Shown: piece after piece, positions 8,905-15,753 of the stretch
How positions within the stretch are numbered: the first letter of the stretch is position 1
Layout: the number at the start of each line of letters is the position of its first letter
Assembly: GCA_001179505.1 (NCBI GenBank)
Contig: CDMY01000690.1
Coordinates: 1 to 30,311, forward strand
Reading direction: 5' to 3'
Source of the DNA: Vitrella brassicaformis
Taxonomy: Eukaryota; Sar; Vitrellaceae
Length of the DNA: 30,311 nt
The notes under the pieces: model-generated
Database searches by the model: none
Told to the model about the DNA's origin: nothing
The model's input: only the letters and a program-made list of their open reading frames with translations
Made by a program: the position numbers and the translations under genes

Positions 8905-9012
8905 GTACGTAAGTGAGGAAGAACAGAAGAGACTCGTGGACATTTGCTCATGTCTCCTCTTTCCTCTGTGTGTTAACGCATACTTTGGCCGCTTCGGCGG
9001 CCATCGAGAGAG
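8905..9012 (+). repeat. Intron of the UUCG-hairpin family, copy b
   Basis: Donor GTACGTAAGTGAGG, core CATTTGCTCATGTCTCCTCT, and the perfect palindrome GGCCGC-TTCG-GCGGCC at 8987-9002. The exon that follows in copies d and e is truncated here by a deletion after GACGAC, so this copy is probably non-functional. Confidence 0.65.
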
Positions 9013-9091
9013 GTATGTTGGCCAAGGTGCCGGACGACTAATGGACACGTCCATCTGTACACACACAACGCACTTATGGGTGCGTCTGCAG

Positions 9092-9317
9092 CTGTCCGAT
9101 TTGCAAGAGCACTTCGACGCCCAATGTGTGTGTGGGTGTGTGTGTAGGCTCAGAGGTTGCGCGAGGAGTTGGAAGCGGCGCACAAGGACACGCAGGACAA
9201 CCACTACCAGCAAGTGGGCGTCGTCGACACACCCACACAGAGAGAGAGACACGCCACGAGTTGACGACGGGTTATCAGAACTCCATGGCCATCAAGTCCA
9301 CACCGGTAGGCACCATC

Positions 9318-9348
<31 letters not shown>

Positions 9349-9707
9349 GAGCGGCGCGCCATGTAGGTGTGTGTGTGTGTGTGTGCAGGCGAGGCAGAAG
9401 CGAAAGCCAGTCCAGATATACGTCCTTCCAAGAAGAATTAGCGTTATCCCCCCCGCGGAGCCTCCCCATAGGTAGCTTTTTCCCTTTCTCATCATGTTCG
9501 TGCACACGTGTCTGTCTCTCTCGCCTGATGGCTTGCTGTGTACATCTGCAGGAAGCCATGGGGGGGCAGGACTCGGCCATATGACGAAAAGGACGAACAA
9601 AAAAACTTCCGTTGCCCGAAAAGGGTAAGAGAGCAGCAGCCTGTAAGCATCATGGATGGATGCTCATTGTTGTTCCTGTGTCTTTACCCTTCTGTCAGCC
9701 CCACTGA
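9092..9707 (+). CDS. Coiled-coil protein, C-terminal exons (paralogue of 15252-15753)
   Basis: Exons: 9092-9125, 9148-9213 (AQRLREELEAAHKDTQDN), 9261-9305 (LTTGYQNSMAIKSTP), 9389-9471 (ARQKRKPVQIYVLPRRISV, then IPPAEPPH), 9552-9624 (KPWGGRTRPYDEKDEQKNF, then RCPKR) and 9699-9707 (PH, TGA). The helical AQRLREELEAAH stretch suggests a coiled coil and the end is basic. The third exon lacks a good acceptor (CACGAG), and the first exon ends in a phase that does not suit the second. The copy may therefore be decaying. No start found. The copy at 15252-15753 ends earlier through a deletion. Confidence 0.45.
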
Positions 9708-9793
9708 TGGGCAACAGCCCTGCTCCTAGTGTTCGCCTGCATGTTGTGTGTGGCGTGCTGTCGTGTGATTTGTGTTCTTCATGTATGTGATGC

Positions 9794-10060
9794 CTCCCCA
9801 ACGAATTAGCGAATGAGGTAGTCGATGCCATATTCACGCTGGCGGCCGACAGACAGCACGAACTCAGGCAGTCGGGCAGAGCGTGAGCGACCTGCACACA
9901 CCCTATCACTGCGTTCCGACCAACACGTATTCTGTGTGTGTGTGGCAGGTTGCCCCGCGTCCGCTTCACCGCCACCGACTTTTGGCAGAAGCTGGCTGGC
10001 CCCGACGACGGCTACAAGTACAACTACGAAGCCGTCAAGAGCCGCAACAACATCCAGGGC
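9794..10060 (+). pseudogene. Truncated Ulp1-like (C48) peptidase copy, first two exons
   Basis: Exons 9794-9882 (LPNELANEVVDAIFTLAAD) and 9949-10060 (RVRFTATDFWQKLAGPDDG, then YKYNYEAVKSRNNIQG) nearly match the first two exons of the full copy (15731-16003). In Ulp1/SENP peptidases this part holds the substrate-facing helix and the F-x-T-x-F-[YW]-x-x-L segment before the catalytic His. No exon with the His, Asp or Cys region follows: the sequence after 10060 is unrelated. An in-frame TGA lies just upstream, and no start or acceptor is clear. I regard it as a fragment. Confidence 0.6.
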
Positions 10061-10332
10061 GTAAGTGAGCCGCCCAGCCACCCAACCACCCTGCTAGCTG
10101 CACCGTGCAGCGTCATCAAGTGAGAAGACAGAGGCCTCACGAATGACACACGCTGCTCATTCCATATTGCTGTGCTGCATGTATTATCGTGCCTTCAGCA
10201 TCACGCTCGACAATCTGTAAGCGACAGTACAGGACACGACAAACCCCATCATCATCAACAGAGCACCCGAGCAGCAGTGGCGTGTGTGTTGAACTTTCAA
10301 TCGTTGGCGGCAGTGGTCGCCGGAGCAGACTC
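10061..10332 (+). other. No gene seen
   Basis: Interval between the peptidase fragment and the next gene. It holds short direct and CA-rich stretches but no exon with consistent splice signals. Confidence 0.3.
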
Positions 10333-10772
10333 ATGAAGACAAAGAGGAGAAGGGGGGCGAGAAGCCGGATGATTTTAACGACACTCGTGTGTGAGGGGGG
10401 AGGGCTCTCTGCCCGCTCACTCGCTCCGGCCACCCACACCACCAAGCCCACGCTGCCGGTGCGCAGAGACACACACACATGCATCCGCGCATCGGCAACG
10501 AGATGATGGCACGTCTGTATCTGTGCGTGTGTTCAGGTGTGCAGTCGTTCGAGTTGGAAGACGGCCGTCAAGCACGACAACAAGAACAAGGTGCGCACCA
10601 TACGCACACACACACGCATGTATCCACGTGTCACACATTGTCTGCATATCTCTGTGTGATTTCGTGATAGATGGAGTGCTGGTGGTGCCACCAGCGGGGC
10701 CACAAGATGAGCCGCTGCCCGGAGATCTGGGCACTCCCCGCCGAGATGCGAGTGGAGATCCTGGGCTTCTAG
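10333..10772 (+). CDS. CCHC zinc-knuckle protein with basic N-terminus, 93 aa model
   Basis: Three phase-0 exons: 10333-10458, 10537-10590 and 10671-10772 (TAG). The start MKTKRRRGARSRMILTTLVC is strongly basic. Exon 2 reads VCSRSSWKTAVKHDNKNK. Exon 3 reads MECWWCHQRGHKMSRC, a C-x2-C-x4-H-x4-C zinc knuckle, then PEIWALPAEMRVEILGF. The basic start plus knuckle suggests nucleic-acid binding (known for the module, inferred here). Exons 2 and 3 and the introns around them are duplicated at 5135-5401, including the CATCCGCGCATCGGCAACGA stretch in front. This is the most complete member of the knuckle family in the window. A start within exon 3 is also possible. Confidence 0.6.
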
Positions 10773-11004
10773 GCACTCCACACCAATACACACACACCTC
10801 TCCCTCTCTGCTGCGTGTCATGATGATGATGTGTGGGTGGATGGATGGATCTGGGGACAGTGAGCACTTGGGCAGCGGCCCCGCTCGCACCTCGCACATA
10901 GCGGCCGAAGGCACCAAGGTTCGTATGAAACCATGAGAGGCGAGTCCAGACAGACGATCTGATTTCTTCCCTACCTGTCTGTCTGTCTGTCTGTCTGTCT
11001 GCAG
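10773..11004 (+). other. Intergenic, with microsatellites
   Basis: Contains a short ATGATGATG run, (TGGA)n near 10840 and a (GTCT)n run at about 10975-11002. An open frame ending THSxAAEGTK stops at a GT at 10920. It can join the module at 11005, as the EGIK exon does at 5678. Confidence 0.35.
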
Positions 11005-11094
11005 GCCTTCGATTGCTGCCTACACTTTATATCCGATCGGCCTCTTATTCTTATTCTCGCAGCGCAAAAATTGGCAGCAGTAATTCCCTCGTAA
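11005..11094 (+). repeat. TTTTATAT module, copy 4 (short type)
   Basis: After GTCTGCAG it reads AFDCCLHFISDRPLILILAA, then QKLAAVIPS and TAA. With copy 1 it shares the upstream EGxK exon and the RPL-x-L pattern, the best case for the module being coding. Confidence 0.5.
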
Positions 11095-11196
11095 GCATTG
11101 ACATGTGACAATCCAATGTCCTCATTCTTTCATGTGTCACTTTGCAGACCAGCCCTGCCTACCTGCCTGCCTCTGCCTACGTCCCTGCTGCCGACC

Positions 11197-11749
11197 ATGC
11201 CCAACACGGGCCGAGTGTGCCGACGCGAGTATCGCCGCCTGGGGGTACGTGATGCGAAGAGAGGCGACGATGGGCCGCGAGCCGCTCGTGGCATCCGCTG
11301 GTTGTGTGCCGCAGGTCACCGAGGAGGAGTTCAAGAGGTTCGTCAACAAGAGGCAGCTGAAGGAGCCGCGCACGCCGACAGCCAGCACCAGCATCAGCAG
11401 CAAGGGCAGCTTCAAGGTGAGCACAGTGCCGCGCACACACTTCCACGCATTCAGACGCCTGCATGCCTGTCATTGTCTGTCTGCGTGTGTGTGTGTGTGC
11501 TCTGATCACAGGAGTTCAACTTGTTTGACGAGGAGGACGTGAGTGCGACGCACGTGAAGCTCTCACACGCAACTGAGGAATCGCTGCTGTATGCGTTTGA
11601 CAGGCGTTCGTGGCCCTGCCCGCCAAGACCGAGGTGCCCGACAAGGCCACCATCAAGGTATGCAGAGGCGTCACACACGCACACATTGCTGGCATGTGTG
11701 AATCTGTGCACAGGACGTCGACGAAACTTGCGTCGTTGGCACATATTGA
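11197..11749 (+). CDS. Small multi-exon protein with basic N-terminus, 88 aa model
   Basis: Five phase-0 exons, complete: 11197-11244 (MPNTGRVCRREYRRLG), 11315-11416 (VTEEEFKRFVNKRQLKEPR, then TPTASTSISSKGSFK), 11512-11538 (EFNLFDEED), 11604-11657 (AFVALPAKTEVPDKATIK) and 11714-11749 (DVDETCVVGTY, TGA). All introns are GT-AG with clear acceptors. The plan of basic start exon, charged exon with a PTAST linker and short acidic exons matches the genes at 4134 and 6184, although sequence similarity is low. A C/T-rich leader with (CCTG)n lies just upstream. No domain recognised; this is one of the cleanest models in the left array. Confidence 0.65.
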
Positions 11750-11817
11750 GAATGACACACGCATTGGCACATTAATACGGATCCCCCTGGATGGCTATGT
11801 CATATGTGCAGGGCAGT

Positions 11818-11878
11818 GATTGCTGTCTACGTTTTATATCCTGTCGACCTCTAGCTCTCTTTCCTCTGCCGCAGCATG
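11818..11878 (+). repeat. TTTTATAT module, copy 5 (short type)
   Basis: Reads GSDCCLRFISCRPLALFPLP from a GTGCAG acceptor. It ends in CTCTTTCCTCTGCCGCAG, which itself looks like an intron 3' end. Confidence 0.55.
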
Positions 11879-11936
11879 GGAACGACGAACCCGATCATCA
11901 TGCCACAGCGGTGCGGCCGCATTGGCATCCCGTCTG

Positions 11937-12000
11937 CAGATGGCTGCTTACATTTTGTATTCGACGTTTGTGTCTCCAAAGCGACGACAGACAACGTATA
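11937..12000 (+). repeat. TTTTATAT module, copy 6, diverged
   Basis: Starts GATGGCTGCTTACATTTTGT and reads DGCLHFVFDVCVSKATTD before a TAG at 11998-12000. TTTTGTAT replaces TTTTATAT. Confidence 0.5.
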
Positions 12001-12079
12001 GACAGACTCGGGGCGAAGAGAGGTGGAGGACTGTTCTTACTGTCTCCATGCTGATGTCTCTTCTGGTTGCTGTGTGCAG

Positions 12080-12189
12080 ATCGATCGCTGTCTACACTTT
12101 ATATCTGTCGGCCCATTACAGTCACATGCCGATGCTCGTCATCCCGGGCGCTGCACATCGACCGCATCGACGGCCCGGCGGCATCACAG
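12080..12189 (+). repeat. TTTTATAT module, copy 7 (short type)
   Basis: Follows GTGTGCAG, reads IDRCLHFISVGPLQ and stays open to the GTGCGTAAG donor at 12190, where intron copy c starts. The order module - hairpin intron is also seen at 8810-8905, 15031-15149 and on the minus strand. Confidence 0.6.
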
Positions 12190-12294
12190 GTGCGTAAGTG
12201 AGGGAGAAAAGAAGAGGCTCATCGACATTTACTCATGTCTCCCCTCTTCTCCTGTTTGTCTATGCGTATTCATGGCCGCTTCGGCGGCCACCGA
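12190..12294 (+). repeat. Intron of the UUCG-hairpin family, copy c
   Basis: Donor GTGCGTAAGTGAGG, core CATTTACTCATGTCTCC, perfect GGCCGC-TTCG-GCGGCC at 12274-12289, then CACCGAG as probable acceptor. In this copy alone an ATG directly precedes the palindrome, so it could also be read as coding (MAASAATER). Confidence 0.65.
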
Positions 12295-12375
12295 GAGGTC
12301 TACCAAGGGCCCGCTGGCGGCCACCGATGTCCACAGAGGCTGGCTTGGCCGTGGATTGCCTCAGCACATGTGCAG

Positions 12376-12926
12376 CGTACCGCCGTCAAGACCGTCAAGT
12401 ACGGGGCCGCCAACAAAGAGATGCTGCTGCTCCCAGGTGGGGCCACACACAGATAGATGGATGGATGGATGGATATGTTGTCTTGCTCGGTGTTGTTAGG
12501 TCACTTCACGTCCATCCAGCAGATCGGCAACTCCCCCTCCCTGCAGGCCGACCTCACGCACCGCATAGTCCACAACGAGACGCTGCTCGCTGTCATTCAA
12601 AACGAGGAGGCACGTCCACCTAACACACAATGCACACCTATCCACCTATGTGTGGACGTGTCTGTGACGCAGCGAAAGTTCAATGGGACTCAGGCTGAGT
12701 TCCACGCCCGCAGCAACAACAAGTACAAGGGCAGACGCGCCATGACATCATACGCACACACACACAGACAGGCAGACACGAGGTGCATTCCCCTGTGTGT
12801 TGTCTGTGTTTATGCAGGGGTCAGGGCCTCTCAACCACCTACCGACCCTCTTCCTCACCGAGCCATTCATAGCGCGGCTCTTCCAGGACATCAACCAGCG
12901 AAGCAGAGGCAGGAACGGTGGTGTTG
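12376..12926 (+). CDS. Hypothetical protein, internal exons
   Basis: Exons: 12376-12436 (RTAVKTVKYGAANKEMLLLP), 12500-12609 (HFTSIQQIGNSPSLQADLTH, then RIVHNETLLAVIQNEE), 12673-12729 (RKFNGTQAEFHARSNNKYK) and 12818-12926 (GSGPLNHLPTLFLTEPFIAR, then LFQDINQRSR). The protein-like frames are convincing and phases agree for the first two. After 12609 the next phase-compatible donor is GCACGT, i.e. a GC-AG intron, and after 12729 no GT donor fits at all (AAG|GGCAGA). The gene may be decaying, or use non-canonical donors. No domain recognised; start and end are not resolved. Confidence 0.45.
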
Positions 12927-13045
12927 GTAGGGCTGTGGGTGAGGCTGGGCAGCACATGTGTGTAAGAGAGAGATACCTTACACACACTGTACTGTGTCGA
13001 TCGAGAGCGTTGTTGGTGCGGCGGTGCGGTTTGTGTGTGTGGCAG

Positions 13046-13459
13046 AGCTTTCCGGCGGTTCAGTCTCGTCACCACGAGGTATGCAATTGAAGATGAGCCG
13101 TGGCACATGAGATCTCACCTGCCGTCCTTTCTGTGACGCATTAGGGCCGCAGCTACCGCCACCACCACCACCACTCCGGCCGCCGCAACTTCACTCGGAT
13201 TCCTTTGGGCGAGACAGGTAGGGTGCAGGCGGTCGAGCAGTCCAGACACATGCGTCACATGCGCTAATGCGTGATGTCTCCGTGTTTGTCTGTCTCCAGG
13301 TATGCGGTTCAGCTACTACTACGAGCAGCCGGCTGAGGAGGAGCATACTGGTTCAACAGGTGCTTCAACTGTCGCGGGATCGGGCACTTCCACTACGAGT
13401 GCCCCTTCCCGCGGCAGCCGCGCCGCCACCACGTCCACCCTCGCGCGCGCCGCCAGTGA
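13046..13459 (+). pseudogene. Zinc-knuckle unit Z1, with frameshift
   Basis: Exons 13046-13078 (SFPAVQSRHHE), 13145-13217 (GRSYRHHHHHSGRRNFTRIP) and 13300-13459. The third exon enters in phase as MRFSYYYEQPAEEE, but the knuckle YWFNRCFNCRGIGHFHYEC with tail PFPRQPRRHHVHPRARRQ and TGA lies in another frame. That frame has a TGA just upstream. One missing base (or two extra) between EEE and YWF explains it, by comparison with unit Z2. The entering frame stays open as a Ser/Thr-rich stretch instead. Without repair the knuckle cannot be translated from these exons. Confidence 0.55.
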
Positions 13460-13559
13460 GCGTGTCTGCGTCCTCTCTGGTAATCGTATAGCCATCCCCG
13501 TGCAGCCCCCAGCCAGGCCCCCATATATCGTCTTTCTCGCACGACCACACCAAACACAC

Positions 13560-13621
13560 GGCTCACACATGAGCAGATCGACGTGCATTCATTCTACGTT
13601 TGTGTGTGGGTGTGTTTGCAG
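13560..13621 (+). repeat. Intron with GCAGATCGA-GTGCATTC core, copy 2
   Basis: GGCTCACACATGAGCAGATC, then GACGTGCATTCATTCTACG and (TG)n before GCAG; the left end lacks the GTATGCGCC of copy 1. Confidence 0.55.
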
Positions 13622-14198
13622 GTCAACGAGCCCTCTCGTGTTGGTGGTGACGGCGGCCAGGTCGAGAATCCTCCGGCTCCTCCCGTGTTGGTACGCGCCA
13701 CACACTCACTCACACACATGGGCAGATCGACGTCCATTCTACGTCTGTGTGTGTGCAGGTTCGTCCAGGCTACAACGCCACCATCAAGGGACCTAACAGC
13801 CATGTAGGCGAACAGAATGAGAGGCGGCGGCACATATACAAAACACAATCTGATCTGCTTGGTCCGTGTGAACAGGCGTTTCCCCTCTTCAATCCCGCCG
13901 TCAACTTCCAGCGCGTTCGTCATCAGGTATGTGTGGTGGTAGCAAAGATGAGAGTCTAAAGTGTGCAGGACATTTCCTTTGTCATTCCTGGTGTTGTGCA
14001 GGATCACCACTGTCGCCAGCCGCCCTACAAGTTCAATAAGTGCCCGCGACAGTCTGCGGCAGCCATCGGTCAGCGAGACAGATGCAGAGAGAACCATTAG
14101 AACATGATCATTCCTGGTTTCTGTTTGCCTGTGCAGGCTGCCGCCTGACTTACAGGGAGGAGCTGGAGGACTTCTGGAGAGGGCGGTGCTACCACTGA
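13622..14198 (+). CDS. Zinc-knuckle unit Z2, with TGA at the second Cys
   Basis: Exons in consistent phase: 13622-13690 (VNEPSRVGGDGGQVENPPAP, then PVL), 13759-13803 (VRPGYNATIKGPNSH), 13876-13926 (AFPLFNPAVNFQRVRHQ), 14002-14068 (DHHCRQPPYKFNKCPRQS, then AAAI) and 14137 onward (CRLTYREELEDFWRGRCYH). A TGA at 14196-14198 ends the frame exactly where the second Cys of a CCHC knuckle belongs. Past it the same frame continues ERFGHHANHC, which keeps the H and last C spacing, and stays open to the next TGA at 14289. The last three exons are homologous to unit Z1. The first exon also matches 7945 and minus-strand 29659-29715. Most likely a point-mutated copy making a truncated protein; recoding of UGA is an alternative with little support, since UGA is a normal stop in other genes here. 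Confidence 0.55.
13691..13758 (+). repeat. Intron with GCAGATCGA-GTGCATTC core, copy 3
   Basis: GTACGCGCCACACACTCACTC, then CACACATGGGCAGATCGACG, TCCATTCTACGTCTGTG and GTGCAG. It is the intron directly after exon VNEPS, whereas copy 1 precedes its homologue at 7945. Confidence 0.65.
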
Positions 14199-14402
14199 GA
14201 GCGATTCGGCCACCACGCGAACCACTGCTGGCATCCCCCGGTTCCGCCCCACCTCCGCCACCCCCGGCCCCCCGCCCGCTTTGGCAACTGACATCATCAT
14301 GGGTCAACAAGACGGTAAGCGAAGACGTACGTACTAACCCGACCAACGTCATCTTGTGCAACAGCGTACGCGTTCTCTTCTCTCGGTGGCTGGGTGGTGT
14401 GC

Positions 14403-14522
14403 AGATCGCTGGTTACATTCTATATTCGATCGACTGATGACAACCCCCTCAACCGCATTGCCTTGCCCGAAATGATCTGCGAATGGTATATGAGCTGTCG
14501 AAATAGACCGATCAGCTCCCAT
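14403..14522 (+). repeat. TTTTATAT module, copy 8 (long type)
   Basis: After GTGCAG the long-type frame reads SLVTFYIRSTDDNPLNRIAL, then PEMICEW. It is followed by GAGCTGTCGAAATAGACCGA, shared with copy 3. Confidence 0.65.
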
Positions 14523-14639
14523 CCCTCGGTGGATTCCGCGTCAGATCTACAGTAGGCAAAGCAGTCAGTGCGTCAGGTGGCAAAGAGGTATACATGCCTC
14601 TGTGTGTCTGTCTGTCTGTCTCTCTCTCTCTCCTGCCAG

Positions 14640-14764
14640 TCCAGCAGGAGGTTCGCGCGTACCCCGTGGGGATCAAGTACAACAACCAACCGGCCAACAG
14701 GCCGAACGCTGAGCTGATGCGGCGCGGTGACGTTCACTCCGGTTTCACGATGCTGGTGGCTTAA
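14640..14764 (+). CDS. Terminal exon of an unidentified protein
   Basis: After a (TC)n tract and GCCAG the frame reads QQEVRAYPVGIKYNNQPANR, then PNAELMRRGDVHSGFTMLVA and TAA. The residue mix is convincingly protein-like. It needs an upstream exon ending in phase 1; the preceding 400 bases hold a TTTTATAT module and no clear partner. Not recognised. Confidence 0.45.
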
Positions 14765-14865
14765 GACGCATGCCCATCAGGGTAAGAGATTGGCAGTCTG
14801 TCAGCCCCACCGAATGGACGTCTGTTTATTGTTCTTTCTGTGCGCATGGATCTCGTTTCCTGCCC

Positions 14866-15000
14866 TTCAGATAGAGCCTCGGCGGGCAGATCGCTGGCTA
14901 CATTTTATATTCGATCGATTGATGACAACTCCTTCAACCGCATCGCCGTGTCCGAAATGATCTATGTGAAGCTGTCAAACCAGACTGATCACTTTCCTGT
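14866..15000 (+). repeat. TTTTATAT module, copy 9 (long type)
   Basis: CCCTTCAGATAGAGCCTCGG leads into GCAGATCGCTGGCTACATTT. The long-type frame reads SLATFYIRSIDDNSFNRIAV, then SEMIY to a GTGAAG. The leader CCTCGGCGGGCA is shared with copy 3. Confidence 0.65.
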
Positions 15001-15030
15001 CTTCCTGACGTGTCTCGTGTCTGTGTGGTC

Positions 15031-15148
15031 AGATCGATCGCTGTCTCCGTTTTATATCTGTGGACCTCTCGTTCTCAATTGCCAATGCACCTCATGCAAA
15101 CCTGGCTGCTGTGAGTAAATCGCTCTGATATCCCCGGCGGCCCCAAAG
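15031..15148 (+). repeat. TTTTATAT module, copy 10 (short type)
   Basis: After GTGGTCAG reads IDRCLRFISVDLSFSIANAP; a TGA follows at 15127-15129 and intron copy d begins at 15149. Confidence 0.6.
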
Positions 15149-15251
15149 GTACGTAAGTGAGACACAAAAGAGAAGGGTCATCAACATTTGCTCATGTCTC
15201 CTCTTTCCTCTGTGTGTTAACGCATATTTGGCCGCTTCGGCGGCCACCGAG
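15149..15251 (+). repeat. Intron of the UUCG-hairpin family, copy d
   Basis: Donor GTACGTAAGTGAG, core CATTTGCTCATGTCTCCTCT, perfect GGCCGC-TTCG-GCGGCC at 15230-15245. The first AG after the pyrimidine tract is in CACCGAG, six bases past the hairpin, making it the likely acceptor of exon 15252. Confidence 0.7.
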
Positions 15252-15753
15252 AGACGTCTGTTTGCCAAGGTGCCGGACGGGTATGGGCCCGCGGAGCTCA
15301 AAGAGAATACTCCCACGACCAATCAGGTGCGTCTGATGGACACCTCCATGTGTACACACACAACGTACTTGGGGGTGCGTCTGCAGCTGTCCGATTTGCA
15401 GAGGCAGCGACGCCCAATATGTGTGTGGGTGTGTGTGTAGGCTCAGAGGTTGCGCGAGGAGTTGGAAGCGGCGCACAAGGACACGGAGCACAACTACCAG
15501 CAGGTGGGCATCGTCACACACACACACACACACAGAGAGAGAGAGACGCCCAATGTGTGTGAGTGTGGGTGTGTGCAGGCTGACGAGTTGACGACGGGTC
15601 ATGAGAACTCCATGGCCATCGAGTCCACACCGGTAGGCACCATCACACACACACAGAGGCGCGCCATGTGTGTGGTTGTGCGTGTGTGTGTAGGCAAGAC
15701 AAAAGCGAAAGCCGGTCACGATATACGTGCCTCCCCAACGAATTAGCGAATGA
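15252..15753 (+). CDS. Coiled-coil protein, 3' exons
   Basis: Exons: 15252-15326 (RRLFAKVPDGYGPAELKENT, then PTTNQ), 15387-15420 (LSDLQRQRRPI), 15441-15503 (AQRLREELEAAHKDTEHNYQ), 15579-15632 (ADELTTGHENSMAIESTP) and 15694-15753 (ARQKRKPVTIYVPPQRISE, TGA). The first exon has a close minus-strand copy at 29838-29912. AQRLREELEAAH predicts a coiled coil. The second exon ends one base out of phase with the third unless a different donor is used. Compared with 9092-9707, about 350 bp is missing inside the last exon. This brings the basic tail next to the first peptidase exon, which is read in another frame of the same DNA. No start found. Confidence 0.5.

Noticed and set aside
9126-9600. Overlapping frames rich in THTHTH or VCVCVC
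   Set aside because: These are translations of (CA)n and (TG)n intron ends and recur throughout the window on both strands.
5135-14291. A retrotransposon Gag, suggested by the CCHC zinc knuckles
   Set aside because: No reverse transcriptase, integrase, protease or long terminal repeats are visible, the knuckles sit in spliced short exons, and no long uninterrupted frame exists.
8663-15000. C/D-box snoRNA: the long TTTTATAT modules contain YTGATGA and, 50-70 bases on, CTGA
   Set aside because: The C box lacks the consensus purine, no terminal stem is consistent among copies, D boxes are lost in one copy, and an open frame is kept in the long type.
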